Shown here: positions 1 to 9,097 of the stretch, piece by piece | How positions within the stretch are numbered: the first letter of the stretch is position 1 | Layout of the letters: each line of letters begins with the position of its first letter | Assembly (NCBI GenBank): GCA_934433135.1 | Contig: CAKRZO010000003.1 | Span: 1-64,000 of the forward strand | DNA: 64,000 nt | Direction: 5' to 3' | Origin: an uncultured Acetatifactor sp. | Lineage (GTDB): Bacteria; Bacillota; Clostridia; Lachnospirales; Lachnospiraceae | Program-made: the position numbers and the translations under genes | Notes under the pieces: model-generated | Database searches by the model: none | What the model was told of the DNA's origin: nothing | What the model saw: the letters and a program-made list of their open reading frames with translations, nothing else

Positions 1-165
1 TGCTCTTTGTTGTTCACATCTTTCGCAGCAACTCTGATATCTTATCACAGGTTTCTGTCTTTGTCAACAACTTTTTTATTTTATTTTGCTGTGAGATATC
101 AATGTCGTATCACCCAGCGGAATTTTATCATAGCACACTCCCCGCTTCGCTGTCAAGATATTTTT

Positions 166-509
166 TTACTTTTTTACGAGTCCCTGTGCAGCAGTTATAT
201 AATCGACACTGCTGTCGGGCAGATTCATATTAGCATCACTTCCGTTGCTGGAAATAAAGTCCTCGTCACGCGCCAGCTTTTCTTCTGCCTTTTTCCGCAT
301 ATCCTCGTTCGGCTCTACCGCAAAGACTTTATAACTGCAACTCAGCAACTGTCCGGTAAAAATCCCGGTTCCGGAGCCAACATCCGCGAAGAGGCTTCCG
401 GCAGGAATATTTAAAGTATTTTTCAGGTAATCAAAAGTTCCAAGGCATATTTGGGTCTTGCCTTTGCATAAATCTCTCCTTTGCCGTCAAAGCGATTTGT
501 GTAATCCAT
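166..509 (-). pseudogene. Truncated, frameshifted class I SAM-dependent methyltransferase
   Basis: The reading begins at ATG 509 after a good GGAGG site and opens MDYTNRFDGKGEIYAKARP, the usual start of a family of class I methyltransferases. The frame breaks near position 430. Adding one base there restores an open frame through a SAM-binding glycine motif (ADVGSGTGIFTG) and the acidic FAVEPNEDMRKKAEE strand. The frame then stops at 166 after about 115 residues, where the family normally runs to about 250, so the C-terminal half is lost. The frameshift and truncation are seen directly; the family is inferred from motifs. It is almost certainly non-functional. Confidence 0.75.
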
Positions 510-616
510 TTTACCTTACCTCCGCAAATTCAAAAAATTCATTTTTTATTTAACTCTTTCCATGATAAGCTGATTGTTCTTGAATTCCAGGATGCAAAGA
601 CATTGGCTGTAAACAG

Positions 617-1804
617 TTACTTCGAACGTTTACGAACCAACAAACTTGCGAACATCAGCAACGGAAAAATTGTCGCGGCAAGGATACCTGCCCGGAAATT
701 CTGTCCGGCTGCTCCAGAAACAAGCCCTGCCAATGTAGGACCTGCGGCACAGCCGGCATCTCCTGCCAGCGCAAGCGAAGCAAACATAGCGGTTCCTCCT
801 CCGGGCAAGGCCGCAGAAGCCTTACTGAAAGTCCCCGGCCAGAGAATTCCCACGGAAAATCCGCATATGGCACAGCCTAACAATCCGACAGCCGGTATCG
901 GAATCAGTGCAATACAAAAATAGGCGGCAAGACACAGCAGAACGCTGCCCTTCATAAAGCGGTCCAGATTCAGTTTTTCTCCGTATTTTCCATAAATCAG
1001 CCTGGATATTCCCATAAGCAGCGCAAAAGCCATAGGTCCCGCAAGATCACCTATTGTTTTACTCACGCCGAGTCCCTGTTCCGCAAATGCGGAAGCCCAC
1101 TGGCTGACTGCCTGCTCGCTGGCACCCGCGCAGAGCATCATAACCATAAAAAGCCAGAACACCTTCTGTGTAAAAAGCTTGCGTATTCCATATCCTTTTT
1201 CCCCCTCTTCTATCAGCGAATACATGGGAGCTTTCAGAAAAAGAATCGTATTCAGTATCGGGATCACGCTCCAGATCCATGTCAGTACTTTCCATTGCGA
1301 CGTACCAAATGCCGCAAAAAAAACGGTGGAAATCAATACCACTCCCACATGTCCCCAGCAATAAAAAGAGTGAAGCAGACTCATTGCTTTTTCCTTATTA
1401 TCCGTAGGACAGGCTTCCATAATCGGGCTGATCAGCACTTCGATTAAACCGCCGCCGATTCCGTAAATAAGTACTGCTATTAAAATTCCGGTAAATGCAT
1501 CCGGAAGCAGTTCCGGCAAGACCGTCAATAATATCAGACCAACCGCCGCACATAAGTGTGCCAATACGATAGAGGCGCGATAGCCGATTCTGTCCACAAA
1601 ACCGGCGGACAACATATCCACCAGCAGCTGTACCGTAAAATTAATGGTAATCAGCGCTGTAATCTGCGACAAAGGTATCCGGTAGCCGTTTTGAAAAGTC
1701 ACAAACAACAGAGGAACAAAGTTATTTACAACCGCCTGTACAATATATCCGATGAAGCAGGCATACATTGTCCTTTGGTAATTTGGTTTTCTGTTCGTAT
1801 TCAC
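617..1804 (-). CDS. MFS transporter
   Basis: A membrane protein of about 395 residues with roughly twelve hydrophobic segments. It carries the major facilitator loop 2-3 signature in the form DMLSAGFVDRIGYRAS near residue 55-70. The second half repeats the six-helix pattern, with an amphipathic loop near residue 200 (LIEEGEKGYGIRKLF). It should move a small solute across the cytoplasmic membrane, but nothing in the sequence shows the substrate. The start is uncertain: GTG 1804 is chosen because the protein aligns with relatives from about there, with TTG 1840 and ATG 1768 as alternatives, none having a strong ribosome binding site. It follows cvpA by about 90 bp and is probably separate in function. 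Confidence 0.85.
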   Translation of the reverse strand: MNTNRKPNYQRTMYACFIGYIVQAVVNNFVPLLFVTFQNGYRIPLSQITALITINFTVQLLVDMLSAGFVDRIGYRASIVLAHLCAAVGLILLTVLPELLPDAFTGILIAVLIYGIGGGLIEVLISPIMEACPTDNKEKAMSLLHSFYCWGHVGVVLISTVFFAAFGTSQWKVLTWIWSVIPILNTILFLKAPMYSLIEEGEKGYGIRKLFTQKVFWLFMVMMLCAGASEQAVSQWASAFAEQGLGVSKTIGDLAGPMAFALLMGISRLIYGKYGEKLNLDRFMKGSVLLCLAAYFCIALIPIPAVGLLGCAICGFSVGILWPGTFSKASAALPGGGTAMFASLALAGDAGCAAGPTLAGLVSGAAGQNFRAGILAATIFPLLMFASLLVRKRSK

Positions 1805-1897
1805 AATCTTCTTACACTTTCTGTCCTTTTTAATTTGCAAGATATCAGGGGCAAAAGTTCAAACATGAGGAAAGCGGATTCCCTGACCGGATGCCTT

Positions 1898-2395
1898 TTA
1901 CGGGCGCAGCTTCTGAATCCACTGCAGTAGGTAATTATGAGTGTAGAACCAGGAAAGAATCTCGCTTTTCTGCGTCCACTCCAGGATAAAAGTCCCGACA
2001 GCTCCAAGGCTTAGAATCTGCATCACGACATAGAGCATCCACAGCAAGAATACGGTTTCCAGCGCTCCCGTTACTACGCCCAACAGTTTATCCGCCCATT
2101 TGACCAAAGGCAGCTTAACAATCATTTTCGCCGAGAAAAATACAATCCCCAGCAAATGATGGGCGATTCCCAGAATCGCCAACAACAAAACCGCTGCGAT
2201 AACCGCCAGATACTCCTTCTTGGAATAACTCTGGATTCCCATTCCCACCAGTCCCAGCACCAGACACAGTACAATCAGGGAAACAAAGGAAATCACTTCT
2301 TTTACCATTCCGTGCTTGTATCCCTGTACAACATTCCACGCAAGCACCAGAATTACTACGATCAACAACAAATTCACCTGTAAGCTCATTTTCAT
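1898..2395 (-). CDS. CvpA family membrane protein
   Basis: A 165-residue protein with four to five hydrophobic helices. The N-terminal pattern VNLLLIVVILVLAWNVVQGYKHG and the following conserved helix match the CvpA family (named for colicin V production), where the first helix plus a G-[YF]-x-x-G turn is typical. The C-terminal third is amphipathic and ends in a soluble tail (WIQKLRP). ATG 2395 follows GAAAGAGG. It lies 25 bp after a DUF5711 gene in the same direction, so the LysM, DUF5711 and CvpA genes look like one operon. The molecular role of CvpA in Firmicutes is not settled; membrane or cell-envelope homeostasis is the usual suggestion. Confidence 0.8.
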   Translation of the reverse strand: MKMSLQVNLLLIVVILVLAWNVVQGYKHGMVKEVISFVSLIVLCLVLGLVGMGIQSYSKKEYLAVIAAVLLLAILGIAHHLLGIVFFSAKMIVKLPLVKWADKLLGVVTGALETVFLLWMLYVVMQILSLGAVGTFILEWTQKSEILSWFYTHNYLLQWIQKLRP

Positions 2396-2420
2396 CCATC
2401 CTCTTTCGTTATCTTATTAT

Positions 2421-3680
2421 TTATTTCAGTGACATCATCTGCAGTTCGCCTTCCATTACCAGAAGATATCTTGTGCTGCTCTTCTGCGGCACTATTCTTC
2501 GAACTGCCTTCGGGAAAGCCCCTTTGTATCTTTCTTTACCGTTCATCGTCATAATCACACACTCTGATTCGTTATATAATACAAAAGAATCTTTCTCAAA
2601 AAAGAGGTCCGTATATTCCATGTTAAAATAAAAGGATCCTGCCTGTTCTCCGCCTGCCGTATAGACATCCATCCGGTATCTGGCCTCCTGTTTATCCGAA
2701 TAAAAAACCAGTCCGACATAATTTTCATTGTAAAAAACCGAGCGAATCTCTTCCGTAAATTCATACTCTTTCAAAAGAACCGGTTTCTGGGACCCTTTAA
2801 AGAAAAGAAGTTTGCTGTCTCCCAACGCAAATGCGGTATCGTTCCGCAAAAAAGCGGTGCAGGGAATCAACTGGTCTTCATAGATATAAATGCTGACCAG
2901 GCGATCCGACACGTTATCCCCCACATCCCCCAGATTATAAAAAGCCACATTGGATTTCTGAATTCCGGCGTCCAGATAAATATATGCCATTTCCAGCAGT
3001 GTACCATCCGGCGACAAAGCAAGCGCTGCCGGATATCCGCTCCGTTCCATCGTAGCCTCTCCTACAAACAGTTCCGTACCGTTTACCGAATACACATTAT
3101 GATAAATTCTGTCGGTATCCGCCATAATCACCGCCACATTCCCATTGGCCGCCACGGCGACCCTGCGGATCAGAAGACTGGTTGTAAATGTTCCCAGAAT
3201 CCCCTGTGAACTTACCACATAAACATTTCTTCCGTTATATTCAGCCAAAACAGCTACATTTTCACAGGTATCCAGTAAAATATCCTGCATTTCGAAAGTC
3301 TGGTTCCAGATTACATTTCCTCTGGCATCCGTACAGTGCGCTCCATCCTTGCTGTAGGTAAGCACGGTATCCGAAAGCCTCACTTCTTTTATCCCCGGTG
3401 CGACCGGCTCCTGTGCTACACTTGTGTAATCCGCAGAGGAATACGTCCTTTCCCGCAGCCGGACCAGCCAGATGATACCTGCGCCTGCAAGCAGCAAAAC
3501 AACGAGAAGGATTCTTGCAATCATTCCCAGTCTATGTCTGCGGATTTTCTTTTGATAATCCGCCGGATCCTCTGTCTGTCTTTCTCTCTGATAAATCCTG
3601 ATATCAGCCATTCTGCCTTTAAACCTTCTCTTTATGTATCTTTCTGCACCGGCAGCATATCTTGCGATCAGGGAAGCCAT
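2421..3680 (-). CDS. DUF5711 family membrane-anchored beta-propeller-like protein
   Basis: A 419-residue protein with a basic N-terminus, one transmembrane helix at about residues 52-72 (ARILLVVLLLAGAGIIWLV), and a long extracytoplasmic region rich in short beta strands. Repeats such as VAVAANGNVAVIM and ALALSPDGTLLEMAY resemble propeller blades. This architecture fits DUF5711, common in Lachnospiraceae. Its ATG lies within the last 13 bases of the upstream LysM gene, indicating translational coupling. The function is unknown; coupling to a LysM protein suggests an envelope role. Confidence 0.7.
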   Translation of the reverse strand: MASLIARYAAGAERYIKRRFKGRMADIRIYQRERQTEDPADYQKKIRRHRLGMIARILLVVLLLAGAGIIWLVRLRERTYSSADYTSVAQEPVAPGIKEVRLSDTVLTYSKDGAHCTDARGNVIWNQTFEMQDILLDTCENVAVLAEYNGRNVYVVSSQGILGTFTTSLLIRRVAVAANGNVAVIMADTDRIYHNVYSVNGTELFVGEATMERSGYPAALALSPDGTLLEMAYIYLDAGIQKSNVAFYNLGDVGDNVSDRLVSIYIYEDQLIPCTAFLRNDTAFALGDSKLLFFKGSQKPVLLKEYEFTEEIRSVFYNENYVGLVFYSDKQEARYRMDVYTAGGEQAGSFYFNMEYTDLFFEKDSFVLYNESECVIMTMNGKERYKGAFPKAVRRIVPQKSSTRYLLVMEGELQMMSLK

Positions 3681-5011
3681 ATGGTTTTCCCGAAATAGAT
3701 ATCATCCGGATCGGTAATGTTGTTTTTTTCGCAAATTGCTTTCACCATCCTGTCATTCCCGTAAAAACGGATACTGATGGCAATCAAAGTGTCCCCCTTC
3801 TGAATCACATACTGTGCCGGAACCGCAGGCTGTAAAACCAGCTGCGCCGAAGTACTTTCCGATGACGCCGGCTGCCCGGCTTCCGGATTTTCCGGCTGTC
3901 CGTCTTCTTCTAAGGAGGCAGACTGCTGAGAACTATCTGTTTCCGGCTGCGCCGGCCCGGATGCTGCCTGCTGCGAACCGTCTTCTGAAGCGGATGATTC
4001 CTGGGTCTCCTGCGTCATCTCAGACGGCTGTGTTTCCTGCATCTCCTGCGGGGATGTCTCTGTGGACTGTGTTCCGTTCGCAGCCCGGTTTTCTTCCTGA
4101 ATCGCCTGCGTCAGCCTGTCCTCTGCGATCAAAGTATTATTATTTTGTGACGGATTCTGCACCGAGCCGGTTATTGCGTCTACAATGTTATCCTGCAGCT
4201 TCTTTTCCGTAAAATCATTCCAGACCTGCTGCACTTTCTCCTTAAGTTCTCCATTCTGATTCAGCGAAAATGCACCTGCCGCACAAAGAAGGACAAACAT
4301 TGCCGCCGCATTCCTTCGCATTCTGCGCAACCCGGAAGGTTCTTTCTTGCCCTCTTCCCGTTGCTGTTTTTTCGGCTCACTTTGCTCCCGTCCGGTTTCT
4401 TCGGCCGGCTGCCATCGGCGGTCTGCTTCCCGGGCTGTCCACTGGGTACTATCCCGGTCGGTTTGCTTTCCGGCATCCTGTTTTCCTGTCTGCTGCCGGT
4501 ACTGCTGCCTGGTCTCTTCCTGCCTTTGTCTTACTCTTTCATATTTTTCATTATCGACCTGTTCCGGTTTTGCTTCTTCTTTCCTGGAGTCCAGCATATA
4601 AGCCAGCATGCTGTCATTTTTTTCATAAAAGCAGGCATAACCTGCCACATATCTGCAGATCCCCTGTTCCAGAATGTAGAAGCCTTCCACCATCTCGCCG
4701 TTTAACAGGCTGTATCCCAAAAACATATCTTCCGGGAAATACAGTCTTTTTTGTTTTTCCGCTTCCTGCAGCTGTGCCTGAGACAGATGCCTGACCTGGC
4801 CGGAAAGCGTTGTCATCCTGCAGGCGCCATAGATGAAAAGATAGGCAATCTCTCCTTCTTCCTGCCGCCTGCCGTACAAAGCCAGTGTTTCCTTTTTGTC
4901 GGCTGCCTGGTGATTCATCTGCCTTATGTAGGATATTACATAATCTTCTACATATATTTTGCAGTGCCGGTCTGCTTCTCCTATCTGCGTAATGTTCTTC
5001 GGTAATTCCAT
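3668..5011 (-). CDS. Membrane protein with C-terminal LysM domain
   Basis: A 447-residue protein. The first 140 residues form a soluble domain without a recognised motif, followed by a Gln/Glu/Arg-rich linker, one transmembrane helix near residue 240-258 (AAAMFVLLCAAGAFSL), a long Ser/Thr/Glu/Gln-rich low-complexity stalk, and a LysM motif in the last 45 residues (YVIQKGDTLIAISIRFYG through IYFGKTIWLP). LysM binds N-acetylglucosamine in peptidoglycan, so the C-terminus should sit in the wall with the N-terminal domain inside the cell. ATG 5011 is chosen over the longer frame because GGGAGGTG lies 6-13 bases upstream. It is first in the LysM-DUF5711-CvpA operon. Confidence 0.75.
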   Translation of the reverse strand: MELPKNITQIGEADRHCKIYVEDYVISYIRQMNHQAADKKETLALYGRRQEEGEIAYLFIYGACRMTTLSGQVRHLSQAQLQEAEKQKRLYFPEDMFLGYSLLNGEMVEGFYILEQGICRYVAGYACFYEKNDSMLAYMLDSRKEEAKPEQVDNEKYERVRQRQEETRQQYRQQTGKQDAGKQTDRDSTQWTAREADRRWQPAEETGREQSEPKKQQREEGKKEPSGLRRMRRNAAAMFVLLCAAGAFSLNQNGELKEKVQQVWNDFTEKKLQDNIVDAITGSVQNPSQNNNTLIAEDRLTQAIQEENRAANGTQSTETSPQEMQETQPSEMTQETQESSASEDGSQQAASGPAQPETDSSQQSASLEEDGQPENPEAGQPASSESTSAQLVLQPAVPAQYVIQKGDTLIAISIRFYGNDRMVKAICEKNNITDPDDIYFGKTIWLP

Positions 5012-5172
5012 GTCATGCACCTCCCGGTTTTTCCTTATCATAGCACCAACCGAAAGGGCTTTTTATCATTCTTTGTCGCAGTATCCAAAAAAAGTTTCGA
5101 CCTTTTTTGCATCCGCCGAAGTTCGCTTATGAAAGGGCTCTCCTTAAAAATTCCCGGCAAACCCGGTCAATG

Positions 5173-5769
5173 CTACAGCGGAGTTCTTCCTTCCAATGCC
5201 CGAAGAAGCGTCACTTCATCAATATACTCCAGATCTCCTCCCACCGGCACGCCGCTGGCAATCCGGGTCACTTTAATTCCAGCAGGCTTAATCAGTTTGC
5301 TGATATACATGGCTGTCGTCTCCCCTTCCAGACTGGAATTGGTGGCGATAATCACTTCCTCCACATCCCCTTTCAGTCTTTCCATCAGTTCCTTAAGCCG
5401 GATATCATTCGGCCCGATTCCCAGCATCGGTGAAATAGCGCCGTGAAGGACATGATAAACACCTTCGTACTTGCCTGTTTTTTCATATGCCGCCAGATCC
5501 CTGGTATTCTCCACGACCATAATCATCTTGTGGTTGCGGGCAGGATTCGCACATACCGGACAGATCTCTTTATCCGTCAGTGTATAGCATTCCTTACAAT
5601 AGCATATGTTTTCCCTGGCATCCATAATGACATGCGCCAGCCGGTTTACTTTATCCTTAGGCTGGTTAATCAGGTGAAAAGCAAGTCTTTGAGCGGATTT
5701 GTTTCCGATTCCCGGCAGCGCGGCAAGTTCCTCAATCAATTTGTTGATATGTCCGCTGTAAAGTTCCAT
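5173..5769 (-). CDS. recR: Recombination mediator RecR
   Basis: A 198-residue protein of the standard RecR length. It has the N-terminal helix-hairpin-helix (LAALPGIGNKSAQRLAFHL, residues 13-31), a four-cysteine zinc finger (CYCKEC through CPVC, residues 57-72), and a Toprim domain (MIMVVENTRD, later NSSLEGETTAMYI). RecR works with RecF/RecO to load RecA at single-strand gaps. Its ATG overlaps the ybaB stop by one base (TGATG), so the two are translationally coupled in the dnaX-ybaB-recR operon. Confidence 0.97.
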   Translation of the reverse strand: MELYSGHINKLIEELAALPGIGNKSAQRLAFHLINQPKDKVNRLAHVIMDARENICYCKECYTLTDKEICPVCANPARNHKMIMVVENTRDLAAYEKTGKYEGVYHVLHGAISPMLGIGPNDIRLKELMERLKGDVEEVIIATNSSLEGETTAMYISKLIKPAGIKVTRIASGVPVGGDLEYIDEVTLLRALEGRTPL

Positions 5770-6113
5770 CAGAAAGGAAATCCTCCCAGTCCGCCTGTCA
5801 TCCTGCCCATGAGAGCACCATTTGCTTCTTCTACCTGCTTAAGTCCTTCATTGACTGCGGCAACGATTAAATCCTGCAGCATCTCGATATCATCGGGATC
5901 TACAACCTCTTTTTCCAGCTTCACAGCCGTAATCTGTCTTTTTCCGTTTAAAGTCACCTCCACGGCGCCGCCTCCTGCCGTTGCCTTGAATTCCTTCGTC
6001 TCCAGCTCTTTCTGACCTTCTTCCATCTGGCGCTGCATTCTCTGCGCCTGCTTCATCAGATTACTCATATTTCCGGGCATTGCTCCCCCGGGAAAACCTC
6101 CGCGTTTTGCCAT
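5769..6113 (-). CDS. ybaB: YbaB/EbfC nucleoid-associated protein
   Basis: A 114-residue protein with the YbaB/EbfC pattern: a Gly/Met-rich N-terminus (GGFPGGAMPGNMSNLMKQAQRMQRQMEE), a central beta sheet (VEVTLNGKRQITAVKLE), and a C-terminal helix ending in a Gly-rich tail (GGLGGFPF). YbaB is a small dimeric DNA-binding protein almost always placed between dnaX and recR, as here. The start has AAAGGA upstream. Its exact physiological role in Firmicutes is not established. Confidence 0.95.
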   Translation of the reverse strand: MAKRGGFPGGAMPGNMSNLMKQAQRMQRQMEEGQKELETKEFKATAGGGAVEVTLNGKRQITAVKLEKEVVDPDDIEMLQDLIVAAVNEGLKQVEEANGALMGRMTGGLGGFPF

Positions 6114-6149
6114 TTTTGTTTTTCCTTTCTTTTCTGTTTTTTTTATTCT

Positions 6150-7745
6150 TTAACTGTCTTCCTGCTCGATTTCCATATGGATCACGGAAGACAGATCTAT
6201 ATAGCTTTCCTTAAATTCCTGTTTTTCTTTCATGACCTGAATCGTCACTTCCACTTTCTTCTGCAGGAAATCCGACAATGCCTTTTCCAGGCGTTCTTTA
6301 TGCTCCGCATGCGCATTAAAATAGTCGCTGGCCGGCCCGTCTTCCAGCACAATCATCAGCTTTCCGTCTTCTCCGAGACTGAGTCCGGCGCCTTTTAAAT
6401 GTACCTTCATGGGATTTTCCATACCGCTTACAATGGAAGGCCACCTGGATACTATGATTTTAATATCTTCCGGAACCGCCTGGGGCAGGATCTGCGGCTT
6501 GGAAGGATTTTTCACATCTTCCCGCCTTCCCGCACCATTTGCCGCGGATATGCCATTTTCCTCTGCCGAAGCCGTTTTCGAAAGGAACACTCCTTTTTCC
6601 AGCTGCTCTTCCACGCTGCGGAGCCGATCCAAAACAGCATCCTGTCCGGTCTCCATCGCCGGTCTGCACAGCTTGATCAGTGCAATTTCAATCAGGATTC
6701 TCTTCTGCGCCGCATACTTAATCTGCCCGGACAATTCCGAGAAAATGCGAATGTAACGCAAGATGGAGTCCTGTCCGACCATGGAAGCTTCTTCTTTAAG
6801 CCTTGCCAGATTCTCCGATGACATATCAATGACATCCTCCAGCCTGTCGGAAACCTGAATCAGCATCAGATTCCTCAGATACCAGATAAAATCCGAAACA
6901 AACTGGCTAAGTTCCCGCCCCTGCATTACAATTTCCTCTAATAAAGCAATGCAGCCCGGCACATCCCTTTCCAAAATGTAGTGAAGCAGCCTGCTGAACA
7001 CCTGGGTATCAACCGCTCCCAGAACATCCAGAACCATGTCATAGGTCAGCTTGGAACCGAAATGAAAAGCAATGCACTGATCCAGGAGACTTAAACCGTC
7101 ACGCATGGAGCCGTCGGCTGTCTTTGCAATATACTGCAGCGCCCTTTTTTCCACTTCCACGCCTTCCTCATCGGTCAACTCTTTCATCCGGTCCGCAATG
7201 GTTTCGATGGATATCCGTTTGAAATCATACCTCTGGCATCTGGACAATATCGTCACAGGTAACTTGTGCACTTCTGTCGTTGCCAGGATAAAGATTACAT
7301 AGGACGGCGGTTCTTCTAACGTCTTTAAGAGCGCATTAAATGCGCCGATGGAAAGCATATGCACTTCGTCAATGATATATACCTTATATTTACCTTCTGC
7401 CGGCGAGTAAGATACCTGCTCTACAATGTCTCTGACATTGTCCACACCATTGTTGGAAGCGGCATCGATCTCCATCACATTCATGCTGGCTCCCGCTGCA
7501 ATGGCGCGGCAGCTCCTGCAGCTGCCGCAGGGGCCGTCCGGTGTAGGATGCTCACAGTTCACCATTTTGGCGAATATTTTGGCTACCGTTGTCTTTCCGG
7601 TTCCCCTTGTACCGGTGAACAGATAGGCATGTCCGATCCGGCCCGCCCTGATCTGATTTTTCAGAGTCGTTACGATCGCATCCTGCCCTTTTACGTCAGC
7701 AAACGTATCCGGCCTGAATTTCCGATACAAAGCTGTATATGACAT
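6150..7745 (-). CDS. dnaX: DNA polymerase III subunit gamma/tau
   Basis: A 531-residue clamp-loader ATPase. It contains Walker A (GTRGTGKTT, about residues 45-53), the zinc module (CEHPTPDGPCGSCRSC), Walker B (IIDEVHML) and the SRC sensor (ILSRCQRYDF). The middle shows the usual DnaX domain III, and the C-terminal region is more variable (residues 400-531). DnaX loads the beta clamp at the replication fork. ATG 7745 is preceded by AGGTG at good spacing. It is the first gene of dnaX-ybaB-recR. I do not see the SRP RNA gene that often sits next to dnaX in Firmicutes. Confidence 0.96.
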   Translation of the reverse strand: MSYTALYRKFRPDTFADVKGQDAIVTTLKNQIRAGRIGHAYLFTGTRGTGKTTVAKIFAKMVNCEHPTPDGPCGSCRSCRAIAAGASMNVMEIDAASNNGVDNVRDIVEQVSYSPAEGKYKVYIIDEVHMLSIGAFNALLKTLEEPPSYVIFILATTEVHKLPVTILSRCQRYDFKRISIETIADRMKELTDEEGVEVEKRALQYIAKTADGSMRDGLSLLDQCIAFHFGSKLTYDMVLDVLGAVDTQVFSRLLHYILERDVPGCIALLEEIVMQGRELSQFVSDFIWYLRNLMLIQVSDRLEDVIDMSSENLARLKEEASMVGQDSILRYIRIFSELSGQIKYAAQKRILIEIALIKLCRPAMETGQDAVLDRLRSVEEQLEKGVFLSKTASAEENGISAANGAGRREDVKNPSKPQILPQAVPEDIKIIVSRWPSIVSGMENPMKVHLKGAGLSLGEDGKLMIVLEDGPASDYFNAHAEHKERLEKALSDFLQKKVEVTIQVMKEKQEFKESYIDLSSVIHMEIEQEDS

Positions 7746-7839
7746 GCTTGCACCTATCCCTTTCTGTTACATCTTTTTTCAAACTAACTTTGTTGCGAAA
7801 GCAGGCGAACTTCTGCCATAAAAGTAATTTGTTTTCGCA

Positions 7840-8913
7840 CTAATCTCCGAAAGAAATTCCCAGAAGTTTGGCTTCTTTCACGATGGAGGCATCCGGTGAA
7901 ACCGTTTTAAGCTTTCCGGCCACTTCTTCCAACGGCACCCGCACAATTTCCCGGTTGCGGTATCCCACCATAAAGCCGTAATCTCCGTCCAAGATCATCC
8001 TGCCTGCCTCGGAACCGAGGCGGCTTGCAAATACTCTGTCGTACGGACACGGACTTCCGCCTCTTTGCATATGCCCGGGAACGGTTACCCTGACTTCTCT
8101 TCCGGTCTTTTCCTGAATGGCTGCCGCCACTTCATAAGAAACAGAGGGGAATGGGTATTTTTTCATTTTATCTTTGTACTCTTTTTTGGAAAGCGCCGCA
8201 TCTTTTTGGGAAATGGCACCTTCCGCAACCGCAATGATCGTAAAACGGCTTCCGTTTTTCTCTCTTTCCTCGATCTTGGCGATGACCTTCTGAATATCAT
8301 AAGGGATCTCCGGAATCAGAATAATGTCTGCGCCTCCGGCAATTCCGGCATTTAAAGTCAGCCATCCGACTTTATGTCCCATCACTTCCACAATGAAAAC
8401 TCTTCCATGGGAAGCCGCCGTGGTATGGATGCAATCAATGGCATCGGTGGCAATGTCCACAGCACTCTGAAAACCGAATGTCATATCGGTTCCCCACAAA
8501 TCATTATCGATTGTCTTAGGAAGCGTTACAATATTCAATCCCTCTTCCCTGAGCAGATTCGCCGTTTTATGCGTTCCGTTTCCTCCTAAGATGACCAGAC
8601 AGTCCAGACGAAGCTTATGATAATTGTGCTTCATGGCTTCTACCTTGTCCAATCCGTTTTCATCCGGCTCCCGGATGGTTTTAAAAGGGGTTCGGGATGT
8701 TCCTAAAATGGTGCCTCCCTTTGTCAGAATCCCTGAAAAATCTTTTCCGGAAAGCATCCTGAAATTGCCGTAAATCAGCCCTCTGTAACCGTCCAGAAAA
8801 CCATAGATCTCTACTTCTTCCCTGCTTGCGGAAAAGGTCTTGACCACTCCCCGCATTGCGGCATTCAGCGCCTGACAGTCGCCGCCGCTTGTCAACATTC
8901 CGATCCTTTTCAT
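7840..8913 (-). CDS. 6-phosphofructokinase, variant-active-site subgroup
   Basis: A 357-residue PFK-A superfamily enzyme that phosphorylates fructose 6-phosphate in glycolysis. Seen motifs: MLTSGGDCQALN at the N-terminus, GGNGTHKTANLL, PKTIDND, GHMQRGGSPCPYDR. Three sites differ from classical ATP-PfkA. The Mg-binding GGDGS is GGNGT, the PGTIDND glycine is lysine as in pyrophosphate or mixed-type enzymes, and the MGR arginine that contacts the substrate is histidine (MGHKVG). I recall similar sequences in other Clostridia, so this is probably a conserved subgroup rather than decay. ATG 8913 is chosen because GGAGG sits 7 bases before it; the ATG at 8919 is too close. Confidence 0.9.
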   Translation of the reverse strand: MKRIGMLTSGGDCQALNAAMRGVVKTFSASREEVEIYGFLDGYRGLIYGNFRMLSGKDFSGILTKGGTILGTSRTPFKTIREPDENGLDKVEAMKHNYHKLRLDCLVILGGNGTHKTANLLREEGLNIVTLPKTIDNDLWGTDMTFGFQSAVDIATDAIDCIHTTAASHGRVFIVEVMGHKVGWLTLNAGIAGGADIILIPEIPYDIQKVIAKIEEREKNGSRFTIIAVAEGAISQKDAALSKKEYKDKMKKYPFPSVSYEVAAAIQEKTGREVRVTVPGHMQRGGSPCPYDRVFASRLGSEAGRMILDGDYGFMVGYRNREIVRVPLEEVAGKLKTVSPDASIVKEAKLLGISFGD

Positions 8914-8946
8914 GTCCATTCCTCCGTTTCCTAAAGCTACCTTTTT

Positions 8947-8975
8947 ATTATAATCGATTCCGCCGCATCCTACAA
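8947..8975 (-). promoter_or_regulatory. Sigma-A promoter of the phosphofructokinase gene
   Basis: On the minus strand, TTGTAG (8970-8975) is followed after 17 bp by a consensus TATAAT (8947-8952). It sits 34 bp before the start codon. The only promoter-like pair in the gap, and immediately downstream of the 17-bp repeat array. Confidence 0.6.
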
Positions 8976-8985
8976 GCGAAAAAAA

Positions 8986-9040
8986 TTTTCGCCGCAAAAA
9001 AGTTTTCGCCGCAAAAAATTTTCGCTGCAAAAAAATTTCG
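8986..9040. repeat. 17-bp A/T-tract tandem repeat, about 3.2 copies
   Basis: Three consecutive near-identical 17-bp units of the form TTTTCGCCGCAAAAAAG start at 8986, 9003 and 9020, with a partial fourth. Each is nearly palindromic (TTTTCG..CGAAAA type). The array lies between the phosphofructokinase promoter and the tRNA-Ser promoter and encodes nothing convincing. It could be an upstream A-tract element or a slippage-prone spacer. Confidence 0.8.
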
Positions 9041-9048
9041 ATTTAGCC

Positions 9049-9077
9049 TTGCCAAAAGAAGAATTTTGCTATACAAT
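9049..9077 (+). promoter_or_regulatory. Promoter of tRNA-Ser
   Basis: TTGCCA (9049-9054), a 17-bp spacer and TACAAT (9072-9077), placed 20 bp before the tRNA 5' end. Confidence 0.7.
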
Positions 9078-9097
9078 ACGTTTATATGTTTTATTGG

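Noticed and set aside
7746..7839. SRP RNA gene beside dnaX
   Set aside because: The 94-bp gap is too short and shows no SRP Alu or S-domain hairpin.
8986..9040. CRISPR or phase-variable coding repeat
   Set aside because: Too short, no spacers, and not in any supported gene.
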